DNA of 6,178 nt, from positions 1 to 6,178 of the forward strand of contig SKYY01000050.1 of assembly GCA_007127665.1 (NCBI GenBank). Reading direction: 5' to 3'. Position 1 is the stretch's first letter. The number at the start of each line of letters is the position of its first letter. The notes under the pieces are model-generated. The model was not told where the DNA came from and did not search any database. It worked only from the letters and a program-made list of their open reading frames with translations. A program made the translations under genes and the position numbers. This stretch comes from Balneolales bacterium. Its GTDB lineage: Bacteria > Bacteroidota > Rhodothermia > Balneolales > Natronogracilivirgulaceae. Below are positions 1 to 6,174 of the stretch, one piece after another.

Positions 1-56
1 CCGAGCGCACTGCCGGCAAAGGCGATACTTCGGAAGATGAAAAATCCGATTCGTAA
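1..56 (+). CDS. C-terminal end of an upstream gene, probably ExbB/TolQ/MotA-family proton channel (partial)
   Basis: Reading from base 3 gives 17 codons ending in TAA at 54-56, with the peptide ERTAGKGDTSEDEKSDS. It is a hydrophilic, charged tail with no recognisable domain, so the sequence alone does not identify the gene. The inference to ExbB rests on context: a small three-helix protein and two ExbD genes follow at once on the same strand, and in Bacteroidota this set normally comes after an ExbB/TolQ-like proton-channel gene. The stop lies 27 nt before the next start, so the genes are probably co-transcribed. The other two forward frames either stop early or run on without start or coding character. 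Confidence 0.5.
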   Translation, partial: ERTAGKGDTSEDEKSDS

Positions 57-83
57 CCACTTACTTACCAATTACCACATATT

Positions 84-353
84 ATGTACGTACCCATAGC
101 AATCGGACTGATGCTGGCATTGGTGGTCATCGGAGTGGCGTCCATGATCGGATTCGGGATTAAAAATATCATCCAGGGCAAACAGGATGTGACAAAGATC
201 CTTGTCTATCTGGTTCCCGCCGTGATATTTGGTATTTCCTATCTGATTTCCGGAGCTGTTACCGATGCGGCCATGCTAACCATGCTGATTACCATGGCGC
301 TTCTTGCCGTCATGCTGATCATTACCGGTCTTCGCACTACATTTAAATTCTGA
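84..353 (+). CDS. Small three-helix membrane protein of the ExbB-ExbD operon, function unknown
   Basis: This is an 89-residue, very hydrophobic protein. I see three likely transmembrane helices at about residues 4-26, 37-57 and 61-83. A short charged loop (GKQDVTK, residues 32-38) lies between the first two, and the protein ends in a basic LRTTFKF tail. There is no signal-peptide cleavage site and no catalytic motif. It lies between the probable exbB end and exbD, with 27 nt before it and 8 nt after it, so it is almost certainly translated with them in the inner membrane. Unnamed small membrane proteins at this position are familiar in Bacteroidota ExbB/ExbD operons (recalled, not searched). 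A role as an accessory or assembly subunit of the proton channel is inference. The upstream bases are A/C/T-rich with no Shine-Dalgarno; the ATG is the first start in the open frame. Confidence 0.8.
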   Translation: MYVPIAIGLMLALVVIGVASMIGFGIKNIIQGKQDVTKILVYLVPAVIFGISYLISGAVTDAAMLTMLITMALLAVMLIITGLRTTFKF

Positions 354-361
354 TTTCAGAT

Positions 362-919
362 ATGCAACTAAAAAAACGTTCTCGTGAAACAGCGGAAGTG
401 CCTCAGGCGGGGATGGCTGATATCGCCTTCCTCCTCCTGATCTTCTTTCTCGTGGTCACGACTATCGACGTTGACACCGGTATCGGCATGCAGCTGCCGC
501 CGCCACCGGATCCCGACCAGGAGCCGCCTCCCATCCGGGAACGGAACCTGATGAATATCCTCGTAAATGCCCGCGGGCAGATTCTTATCAACGAAGAACG
601 TGCCAGCCTGCATGAAGTAAGGCAGCTTGTAGTTGATTTTGTTGATAATGCAAACCGTGCGCAGGATCCCAACCTCTCTGAAGATCCCCGTCAGGCTATC
701 GTTTCGATAAAAACAGACAGGCAAACGCCCTATGAGATCTATATCGACATGCTTGACGAAGTGATCGGCGCTTACCGCCAGCTCAGGGATGAGGCATCCA
801 TGAGGGAGTTCGGAATTCCCTACCGGCAATACACGGCACGTGTGAGCCGGGAGGACAACGTCATCCGTGTAATGTATCCCCAAAACATCTCTCTGGCCGA
901 GCCTGACCCGGGAACCTAA
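362..919 (+). CDS. exbD: ExbD/TolR-family biopolymer transport protein (first copy, long form)
   Basis: ExbD is the single-pass inner-membrane partner of ExbB in the proton-driven motor that energises TonB-dependent outer-membrane uptake. The 185-residue protein has a basic cytoplasmic N-terminus (KKRSR), then the signature GMADIAFLLLIFFLVVT with one transmembrane helix at about 21-36. Asp20, at the start of the helix, aligns with the conserved proton-carrying Asp of ExbD/TolR. A proline-rich linker (residues 46-57, LPPPPDPDQEPPP region) leads into a periplasmic domain of about 62-172. At 185 residues it is longer than E. coli ExbD (about 140) because of the linker and an insertion near 97-112. 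Its start is 8 nt after the stop of the small membrane protein, and a second, different exbD follows, so heteromeric ExbD assemblies are possible (inference). Confidence 0.92.
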   Translation: MQLKKRSRETAEVPQAGMADIAFLLLIFFLVVTTIDVDTGIGMQLPPPPDPDQEPPPIRERNLMNILVNARGQILINEERASLHEVRQLVVDFVDNANRAQDPNLSEDPRQAIVSIKTDRQTPYEIYIDMLDEVIGAYRQLRDEASMREFGIPYRQYTARVSREDNVIRVMYPQNISLAEPDPGT

Positions 920-920
920 A

Positions 921-934
921 AATATCCTGATATT
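921..934. repeat. Short inverted repeat between the two exbD genes
   Basis: AATATC and GATATT are perfect 6-bp arms separated by CT, placed between the first exbD stop (917-919) and the second exbD ATG (938). As RNA the helix would be A/U-rich with a tiny loop and therefore weak, so it is unlikely to terminate transcription. It could slightly occlude the second exbD start or be chance. Confidence 0.3.
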
Positions 935-937
935 GTT

Positions 938-1396
938 ATGTCAAAATTTCAGAAAAAACAGGCCAATACCAAGCAGCAGGTCCCGACCGCTGCCATGCCG
1001 GACATCATCTTCATGTTGCTTATTTTCTTCATGGTGGTGACGGTATTGCGCGAAGTGGAACTGCAGGTCCGGGTTGACTTTACGCGCGCCGATCATATCG
1101 AAAAAATCGAGCAGAAGCGACTTGTCAGCTATATTTATATCGGACCTGAAATACTTGGTGGCGGACGATTCGGTGATACCCGCGTGCAGATAGATGATGC
1201 CCTTATCGACGACATCTTCGCCATCCGCCGGCTTATGTACGATAAACTGATGGAGGAACCGCGTCTTATCGTATCATTGCGGGTGGACCAGAAGTCGGAG
1301 ATGGGAATCGTCAGTGATGTTCAGCAGGAACTCCGGGAAGCCGGAACCCTGCGCATTAACTACTCAACCCTGAGAGGCGACGCGGCACCCATGTAA
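938..1396 (+). CDS. exbD: ExbD/TolR-family biopolymer transport protein (second copy)
   Basis: This 152-residue protein is the second ExbD-type subunit of the operon. A Lys/Gln-rich cytoplasmic N-terminus (residues 1-15) leads into the family signature PTAAMPDIIFMLLIFFMVVT with a single transmembrane helix at about 22-39. Asp22 occupies the conserved proton-relay position. The rest, about 41-150, is a periplasmic domain with no proline-rich linker, unlike the first copy. The two ExbDs share the membrane signature but differ in the periplasmic part, which points to old paralogues rather than a recent duplication. The start is 18 nt after the previous stop and lacks a Shine-Dalgarno. It is the last gene of the operon: an intrinsic terminator lies about 70 nt downstream. 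TolR of the Tol-Pal system is a possible alternative assignment, but no tol/pal gene is visible. Confidence 0.92.
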   Translation: MSKFQKKQANTKQQVPTAAMPDIIFMLLIFFMVVTVLREVELQVRVDFTRADHIEKIEQKRLVSYIYIGPEILGGGRFGDTRVQIDDALIDDIFAIRRLMYDKLMEEPRLIVSLRVDQKSEMGIVSDVQQELREAGTLRINYSTLRGDAAPM

Positions 1397-1467
1397 AACA
1401 AAACTGTTGTTGTGCATGGATGTGATCCTTCTTTCCGGTTCGTAAATTTATACCAATGTTGTTACTC

Positions 1468-1505
1468 AAAAAGGCAATCCGGCCAGATTCGGGTTGCCTT
1501 TTTTT
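1468..1505 (+). terminator. Rho-independent terminator of the ExbB/ExbD operon
   Basis: AAAAAGGCAATCC (1468-1480) pairs with GGGTTGCCTTTTT (1491-1503) through one G-U wobble, with a 10-nt loop (GGCCAGATTC), and the T run extends to 1505. This is a strong GC-core hairpin followed by T7. The A run on the 5' side would also allow function on the other strand, but no gene converges on it. It separates the exbD unit from the thiL-ftsH unit. Confidence 0.9.
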
Positions 1506-1514
1506 CTGAACTCT

Positions 1515-1558
1515 TATTCACACCATTACCCTTTCGTATTCATACCATTACCCATTCC
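1515..1558 (+). repeat. 22-bp tandem direct repeat in the thiL leader
   Basis: Two adjacent copies (1515-1536 and 1537-1558) match at 19 of 22 positions, differing at unit positions 7, 18 and 22. Each copy contains the core ACCATTACCC (1522-1531 and 1544-1553). The repeat starts 10 nt after the upstream terminator and ends 13 nt before the thiL ATG. The period is about two turns of DNA and is not a multiple of three, so the repeat fits non-coding DNA better than an N-terminal extension of ThiL. It could be a tandem protein-binding site or a slippage duplication; the sequence does not decide. Confidence 0.75.
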
Positions 1559-1571
1559 TTCCCGGAAAACC

Positions 1572-2609
1572 ATGTCGAAAGAAGAAACAGACAAAACCAT
1601 AGCAAGTATCGGCCGTGCCGGCCTGATCCGGCATATTGCCGGAGTATCAGCTTACAGGTCAGAACACGTTGAGCACGGTATCGGAGATGATGCCGCAGTA
1701 CTGCATACAAGTGAATCCAGGTACGGCCTGCTTTCCAGTGAAACCCTGGTTGAAGGGGTAGAGTTTGACCTCTCTTTCATGCCGTTTCACCAGATTGGAG
1801 CCAAAGTCGTTACTGCAGCCGTCAGTGATGTCTACGCGATGAATGGCCAGCCTCATGCCGTTCTTATCAACCTCGGGCTTCCCAACAGGATTACCCGGGA
1901 CATGGTTGATGAACTGTACAAGGGCATTGTAATGGCCTGCTCCGATTACGGATGCCAGCTTTCCGGCGGGGATCTCACCGGCTCACATAATGCGCTCATC
2001 ATCTCTGCTACCGCCTATGGTGACGTGGAAAAGGAAAAAATCGTCTACAACAGCGGAGCAAATATTGATGATGCCGTTTGTGTCACAGGAGATTTGGGCA
2101 GCGCACTTGCCGGCCTTAAAGTACTCCTTCGGGAGAAGCGGCATTGGGAAGAGTCGGAAGACCCGGTCATGCAGCCCGATCTTTCAGAATGGGACTACAT
2201 CGTCAAACGACAGCTGGTACCCATTGCCCGGAAAGATATGGTGTCCCTGTTCCGTCAGAACAATATCCGGCCCACATCCATGATCGATGTAAGCCAGGGG
2301 TTGCTGCACGACCTGCAACGTGTCCTGACAAGCTCACAAAAAGGAGCCTATCTCTACCAGTCCGCACTCCCCATTGATCTGCAGACACGGAAAATCGCTG
2401 ATGAAATGCAGGAAGACGTCGACAAATACGCCCTCTACGGGGGAGAGGATTTTGAACTGCTGTTCACCTTGCCCGAAAAAGAGGTTGGCAAGCTGGCAGC
2501 GTTGAGCCGCGAATTTTCCGTTATCGGAAAAATAACAGCGAAATCCGGCCAGGTGGAAATGCAGACAGCCGAAGGTGATGTGATCGTGTTTGGTGATGAA
2601 TCCGGTTGA
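1572..2609 (+). CDS. thiL: Thiamine-monophosphate kinase (ThiL)
   Basis: ThiL phosphorylates thiamine monophosphate with ATP to give thiamine diphosphate, the active cofactor, in the cytoplasm. This 345-residue protein has the PurM/AIRS-like two-domain layout. The N-terminal part carries GIGDDAAV (36-43), SSETLVEGVEF (55-65), SDVYAMNG (85-92) and SGGD (131-134). The C-terminal domain carries VTGDLGSALAGL, PTSMIDVSQGL (234-244) and YGGEDFELLFT (289-299). Length is normal for the family (about 320-350). I chose the ATG at 1572; the frame stays open to an ATG at 1494, but that one lies inside the upstream terminator hairpin and would translate the 22-bp repeat. Oddities: the usual STD motif is SSE (Glu57), the usual His of VHF is Glu64, and the usual SDGL is SQGL (Gln242). 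No TPP riboswitch is evident in the short leader. ftsH follows after 11 nt. Other PurM-like families (PurM, SelD, HypE) fit the motifs less well. Confidence 0.93.
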   Translation: MSKEETDKTIASIGRAGLIRHIAGVSAYRSEHVEHGIGDDAAVLHTSESRYGLLSSETLVEGVEFDLSFMPFHQIGAKVVTAAVSDVYAMNGQPHAVLINLGLPNRITRDMVDELYKGIVMACSDYGCQLSGGDLTGSHNALIISATAYGDVEKEKIVYNSGANIDDAVCVTGDLGSALAGLKVLLREKRHWEESEDPVMQPDLSEWDYIVKRQLVPIARKDMVSLFRQNNIRPTSMIDVSQGLLHDLQRVLTSSQKGAYLYQSALPIDLQTRKIADEMQEDVDKYALYGGEDFELLFTLPEKEVGKLAALSREFSVIGKITAKSGQVEMQTAEGDVIVFGDESG

Positions 2610-2610
2610 T

Positions 2611-2616
2611 AAAGGA
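2611..2616 (+). promoter_or_regulatory. Shine-Dalgarno-like site that favours the ftsH start at 2621
   Basis: AAAGGA lies just after the thiL stop, with 4 nt between it and the ATG at 2621. It is the only purine-rich, ribosome-binding-like site close before a start in this window. It argues against the TTG at 2606, which lies upstream of the site, and makes the ATG at 2639 less likely. Confidence 0.55.
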
Positions 2617-2620
2617 AATA

Positions 2621-4735
2621 ATGCGTATCTTTAGATTTATGAAAAAGAAAAAAGACCCTTCTACAGATACGTACGAACCGAGGAAAAAAGAAGAGAGGAA
2701 TCCGCGCTCCTTTATCTGGATTTACCTGATCCTTTTCCTGGTGCTCCTGGCCATACCGTACCTTTCTGTTTTTCCCGACGGCACAAAACAACTGACATAC
2801 AGTGAGTTCCTGAATCACGTGCGCAATGGCCATGTGGAGAAAATCACCATCATCGACGGAAAAACCATTGAAGGTTTCTTCCTTGAGGATGCCGTAAAAG
2901 AAGGACATGTGACCTTTGAAGACCCCTCTTCAGGTCGACGCTGGTTTGACAGCGCAGAAGAGGAGGAGGCATTTAGCTATCCGTTCCGCCTGACCATGAT
3001 CGAAGGCGACGATATTCGTCCACTCCTTGATGAACACAATGTAGCGTACGATGCCCGCATCAGCGGCAACTGGTTCAGCAATGTTTTCATCTGGTTTATC
3101 CCTCTGATGCTCATCATTGCATTCTGGATTTTCATATTCCGCCGAATGAACCCCGGGTCGCAACTGATGAACATTAGCAAGAACAAAGCCTCACTCTATG
3201 ACCGCCAAAGCGAACACAAAATTACTTTCAAGGATGTTGCCGGGCTCGAAGAAGCCAAGGAAGAGGTAGAGGAGATCGTTGCTTTCCTGAAGGATCCAAA
3301 GAAATTCACGCGTCTTGGCGGGAATATCCCAAAGGGAGTGTTGCTGGTCGGGCCGCCGGGTACGGGAAAAACGATGCTTGGCAAGGCTACTGCCGGTGAA
3401 GCGGACGTGCCTTTTTTCAGCCTGAGCGGATCGGACTTTGTTGAGATGTTTGTTGGTGTCGGCGCCTCCCGTGTACGGGATCTGTTCAAGCAGGCCAAAG
3501 AAAAAGCGCCGTGTATTATTTTTATCGATGAAATTGACGCGATCGGACGAAGCAGGGGCAAAAACCAGGTTACGGGAGCCAACGATGAACGTGAAAACAC
3601 CCTGAACCAGCTCCTCTCCGAAATGGATGGATTCAACACGGAAAAAGGTGTCATCATCATGGCCGCGACCAACCGTCCCGACGTGCTGGACTCCGCCCTC
3701 ATGCGTCCGGGCCGATTCGACCGCCAGATCCTGATCGACAAACCCGATCTGAAAGGCAGGGTGGAAGTGCTCCAGGTCCACACCAAAAAGCTGAAGGTTT
3801 CCGACAACGTGAACCTGCAGCTGCTGGCCTCCCAGACCCCGGGATTTGCAGGTGCCGAACTGGCCAATATGTGCAATGAAGCGGCACTGCTCGCATCCCG
3901 AAGAAACAAGGAGACCGTCGAGATGATCGATTTCCAGGATGCCATCGAACGGGTCGTGGCCGGCCTTGAAAAGAAGAACAAAATCATCAGCCCAAATGAA
4001 CGGGAGATCATTGCCTACCACGAAGCGGGACACGCTATTGTCGGGTGGTATCTGGAACATACCGATCCGGTTATGAAGGTCAGCATAGTCCCAAGAGGTT
4101 TTGCCGCCCTTGGATACACTCTCCAGACTCCGCTTGAAGATCGTTTCCTGATGACGACAGAAGAGCTGGATGACAAGATATGTGCTTTGCTTGGCGGTCG
4201 TGTGTCTGAGGATCTTGTTTTCGGGAAAATTTCTACCGGTGCAAGAAACGATCTGGAGCGCATATCCCGCCTGGCATATGCCATGGTGACCGAATACGGA
4301 ATGAGCGAAGAACTTGGCTACATATCTTATCAGGATCCGTCCGAAGAGGGTGGTTTGCCATTTCAGAAAAAGTACTCGGAACATACGTCGGAACGGATCG
4401 ATGCCGCTGTTCAGGCCATCATCAGAAGAAACAAGGAACGCACAAAAAAGCTGCTGACCGAGAAAAAGGATAAACTGGTGGCGCTCTCCAGGATGCTCCT
4501 GGAAAAGGAAATTCTCGGGTCTCATGACCTGATCGGACTACTGGGCGAGCGCCCTTACGGCAATTACCCTGTTCGCTTGTCCTCCGCCGGCACAAGCAAT
4601 GAGGAGGTTGGTTCGTTACACAGGGCGGAAGATGAGGAAGTTGGTTCGTTACACAGGGCGGAAGATGAAGGAACAGGCGAAACAGAAGAAACAGACGAAA
4701 ATAACCTGAGAAGCGCAGGCAGAACCGCTGTCTGA
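2621..4735 (+). CDS. ftsH: ATP-dependent zinc metalloprotease FtsH
   Basis: FtsH is a membrane-anchored AAA+ hexamer that extracts and degrades membrane and short-lived cytoplasmic proteins. With the ATG at 2621 it is 704 residues. A basic N-terminus is followed by helix 1 (about 30-51), a periplasmic domain (about 52-151) and helix 2 (about 153-175). The AAA domain has Walker A GPPGTGKT (244-251), the pore motif FVG (277-279), Walker B IIFIDE (299-304) and the second region of homology with arginine fingers in RPGRFDR (362-368). The protease domain has HEAGH (467-471), and Asp544 in STGARND is the likely third zinc ligand. All key residues are intact. It is longer than E. coli FtsH (644) because of the larger periplasmic domain and an acidic tail with the duplicated peptide [11 protein letters not shown] (661-682). 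It starts 11 nt after thiL, so co-transcription is likely. ATG 2639 is a possible alternative start. No clear terminator follows; the 96-nt gap to 4832 holds no convincing promoter. Confidence 0.97.
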   Translation: MRIFRFMKKKKDPSTDTYEPRKKEERNPRSFIWIYLILFLVLLAIPYLSVFPDGTKQLTYSEFLNHVRNGHVEKITIIDGKTIEGFFLEDAVKEGHVTFEDPSSGRRWFDSAEEEEAFSYPFRLTMIEGDDIRPLLDEHNVAYDARISGNWFSNVFIWFIPLMLIIAFWIFIFRRMNPGSQLMNISKNKASLYDRQSEHKITFKDVAGLEEAKEEVEEIVAFLKDPKKFTRLGGNIPKGVLLVGPPGTGKTMLGKATAGEADVPFFSLSGSDFVEMFVGVGASRVRDLFKQAKEKAPCIIFIDEIDAIGRSRGKNQVTGANDERENTLNQLLSEMDGFNTEKGVIIMAATNRPDVLDSALMRPGRFDRQILIDKPDLKGRVEVLQVHTKKLKVSDNVNLQLLASQTPGFAGAELANMCNEAALLASRRNKETVEMIDFQDAIERVVAGLEKKNKIISPNEREIIAYHEAGHAIVGWYLEHTDPVMKVSIVPRGFAALGYTLQTPLEDRFLMTTEELDDKICALLGGRVSEDLVFGKISTGARNDLERISRLAYAMVTEYGMSEELGYISYQDPSEEGGLPFQKKYSEHTSERIDAAVQAIIRRNKERTKKLLTEKKDKLVALSRMLLEKEILGSHDLIGLLGERPYGNYPVRLSSAGTSNEEVGSLHRAEDEEVGSLHRAEDEGTGETEETDENNLRSAGRTAV
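4601..4666 (+). repeat. 33-bp tandem duplication inside the ftsH C-terminal tail
   Basis: Units at 4601-4633 and 4634-4666 are identical except for one base (GAGGAG versus GAGGAA at unit position 6). The change is silent, so both encode [11 protein letters not shown]. The repeat is in frame and lies after the protease domain, in a tail that looks disordered. Near-identity at the DNA level suggests a recent slippage or recombination duplication. Confidence 0.92.
4679..4705 (+). repeat. Degenerate 9-bp repeat at the end of ftsH
   Basis: GAAACAGAA, GAAACAGAC and GAAAATAAC follow one another in frame and encode ETE-ETD-ENN. This is a low-complexity acidic stretch 12 nt downstream of the 33-bp duplication. 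It shows that the tail is repeat-prone and carries no separate function that I can see. Confidence 0.5.
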
Positions 4736-4831
4736 TGTTTTTTGCGCCGTTTCTTTTCCCCAAGGAACCTTTTCTGCTTCCCTGAATGTTGACGTATTTC
4801 CGATAACACAAAACAACCCTCACATAAAGCC

Positions 4832-5251
4832 GTGATATACGTCACCCGTAAAGAACACTTTACTGCCGCCCACCGGCTCCACAACCCGGATAAAAGTGCG
4901 GAGTGGAACCAGGCCACATTCGGACCCTGCAACCATCCGAACTGGCACGGCCACAACTACGAAATTGAAGTGACCGTAGCGGGTGAACCGGATCCTGAGA
5001 CAGGCTATGTTGTAGACCTCGGAAAACTGAAACAAGTCATGCGCGATCGCATACTTTCAAAATGCGACCACAAGAACCTGAATCTGGATGTGGATTTTCT
5101 GCAGGGGGTCATCCCTTCGGCGGAAAACCTGGCAAAATCCTTTTTTCATGAACTTCAGGATGATGTGGCGGCCATTTGCAAAAACGGAACACTGCATTCC
5201 GTCAAGCTGTTTGAAACAGCACGGAACATAGCAGAATACCGGGAAGACTAA
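4832..5251 (+). CDS. queD: 6-pyruvoyl-tetrahydropterin synthase / 6-carboxytetrahydropterin synthase family enzyme
   Basis: PTPS/QueD enzymes convert 7,8-dihydroneopterin triphosphate either to 6-carboxy-tetrahydropterin (queuosine route) or to 6-pyruvoyl-tetrahydropterin (biopterin route). The 139-residue protein is full length. Zinc ligands are His14 (AAHRL) and His39 and His41 (HGHNY). Cys33 is the probable catalytic cysteine, Asp79-His80 (CDHKNL) complete the triad, and Glu128 (LFETARN) should anchor the pterin ring. Cys33 stands six positions before the first His of HGH, as in animal PTPS (CNNPNGHGH); in E. coli QueD the distance is four. The start is GTG: an in-frame TGA at 4790-4792 limits the upstream frame and no ATG lies between. 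It is 23 nt before folE2, whose product is its substrate. queC and queE are not in view, so the choice between QueD and a biopterin-type PTPS is open and the symbol marks the family. Confidence 0.9.
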   Translation: MIYVTRKEHFTAAHRLHNPDKSAEWNQATFGPCNHPNWHGHNYEIEVTVAGEPDPETGYVVDLGKLKQVMRDRILSKCDHKNLNLDVDFLQGVIPSAENLAKSFFHELQDDVAAICKNGTLHSVKLFETARNIAEYRED

Positions 5252-5274
5252 CTCATCCATTTCTATCACCACCA

Positions 5275-6174
5275 ATGATTACCTCGACGCTCAAACGATT
5301 TTACGATCCCACTTTTACTGTTACGGATGCTTACAAAAGCACGCTGCCCGATTTGCAAAACGGACCGGCCTCTCTTATAGAAGGCGCCAATGTACCCATA
5401 CAGCAAGTGGGTATTTCCAACTTCCGTCTGCCTTTGAAGTATGCGACCCGCAACGGTGAAATTCTCACGCTTGAAACTTCCGTGGACGGCTATGTGAGCC
5501 TTGATGCCGGAAAGAAAGGGATCAATATGAGCCGGATCATCCGCACATTTTATGAATTCAAGGATGAAACCATGTCACAGGAAGTGCTGGAGTATATCCT
5601 TCGGGCCTACCGCGACAATCTCAAAAGCAAGGATAGCTACCTGAGACTTAATGTCAACTTTCCAATGATACAGGAAAGCCTCCGGTCCGATCTCAGCGGA
5701 TACCAGTACTATCCACTCTCTTTTGAGGGCCATATGGATGGAGACGGGCGCTTGCGCATGTTCATGCACATTGATTTTGAATACAGCAGCGCTTGCCCAT
5801 GCTCTTTTGAGCTGGCCGAGCACGCCCGGGATACGCGCGATGTAGCTGCCATCTCACACAGTCAGCGCAGCATTACCAATGTAACCGTGGAATGCACCTC
5901 ATTTCCTGAACCCGAGGCATTGATTGAACTGCTTCGGAATGCCCTGAAAACCGAAACTCAGGTCATGGTCAAGCGGGAAGACGAACAGGCCTTTGCCGAG
6001 ATGAACGGGGCATATCAGAAGTTTGTGGAAGACGCGGCCCGCCTGATCTATGATCATCTGAACCGCGTACCCGAAGTAAGGGACTTCGTTGTCCGCTGCA
6101 ACCACATGGAAAGCCTCCACAGCCATGATGCCATCAGCCGCATCTGCAAGGGAGTACCCGGCGGACTACGCTGA
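5275..6174 (+). CDS. folE2: GTP cyclohydrolase IB (FolE2/MptA family)
   Basis: GTP cyclohydrolase IB opens and rearranges GTP to 7,8-dihydroneopterin triphosphate, the first step of folate, queuosine and tetrahydropterin synthesis. It is unrelated in sequence to the usual zinc enzyme FolE and can work with other metals. The 299-residue protein has family landmarks in order: IQQVGISNFRLPL (42-54), KKGINMSR (80-87), SACPCSFELAEH (172-183) with Cys174 and Cys176, ISHSQRS (193-199) with His195, VKREDEQ (232-238), FVEDAARLIYDHL (250-262) and NHMESLHSHDA (276-286). The Cys, His195, Glu237 and the terminal His cluster are the likely metal and active-site residues. Length is at the upper end for the family (about 250-300) and nothing is missing. 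The ATG follows the upstream stop by 23 nt with no Shine-Dalgarno. The TGA ends 4 nt before the window edge, so any terminator or further gene is out of view. Confidence 0.94.
   Translation: MITSTLKRFYDPTFTVTDAYKSTLPDLQNGPASLIEGANVPIQQVGISNFRLPLKYATRNGEILTLETSVDGYVSLDAGKKGINMSRIIRTFYEFKDETMSQEVLEYILRAYRDNLKSKDSYLRLNVNFPMIQESLRSDLSGYQYYPLSFEGHMDGDGRLRMFMHIDFEYSSACPCSFELAEHARDTRDVAAISHSQRSITNVTVECTSFPEPEALIELLRNALKTETQVMVKREDEQAFAEMNGAYQKFVEDAARLIYDHLNRVPEVRDFVVRCNHMESLHSHDAISRICKGVPGGLR

Noticed and set aside
506..538. Inverted repeat CCGGAT...ATCCGG within the first exbD
   Set aside because: It lies in the proline-rich coding segment and is explained by CCG/CGG codon use.
368..883. 171-codon open frame on the - strand opposite the first exbD
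   Set aside because: It is the mirror of a clear ExbD gene, with no motif, no sensible composition and no flanking signals of its own.
1494..1520. Possible sigma-70-like promoter TTGCCT with TATTCA
   Set aside because: The spacing is 15 nt, the -35 box is part of the terminator stem, and Bacteroidota use a different promoter consensus. I found no good TAnnTTTG match at a suitable distance in this gap.
1494..1571. N-terminal extension of ThiL from the ATG at 1494
   Set aside because: The ATG-equivalent start lies in the terminator 3' arm and the extension translates a 22-bp non-triplet repeat. ThiL homologues begin close to the ATG at 1572.
1412..1672. 86-codon + frame crossing the terminator and the thiL start
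   Set aside because: It would read through the terminator hairpin and into thiL in another frame; the product (Cys, Arg and His rich) looks like translated non-coding sequence.
3191..4525. 444-codon open frame on the - strand opposite ftsH, with a second open frame at 3196-4011
   Set aside because: Both lie wholly within the FtsH AAA and protease region, whose + strand protein is unmistakable. The reverse products have no recognisable motif, and two open reverse frames at once reflect codon bias of the coding strand.
4720..4743. Possible terminator at the end of ftsH: CAGA/TCTG hairpin then six Ts
   Set aside because: The stem is only 4 bp, has a mismatch at its base and overlaps the stop codon; it is too weak to call.
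4761..4787. Imperfect CAAGGAA/TTCCCTG hairpin downstream of ftsH
   Set aside because: It has one internal mismatch and no T run after it, so it gives no support for termination.
5043..5050. GCGATCGC palindrome (like cyanobacterial HIP1)
   Set aside because: It occurs only once, inside coding sequence, and nothing else suggests a cyanobacterium.
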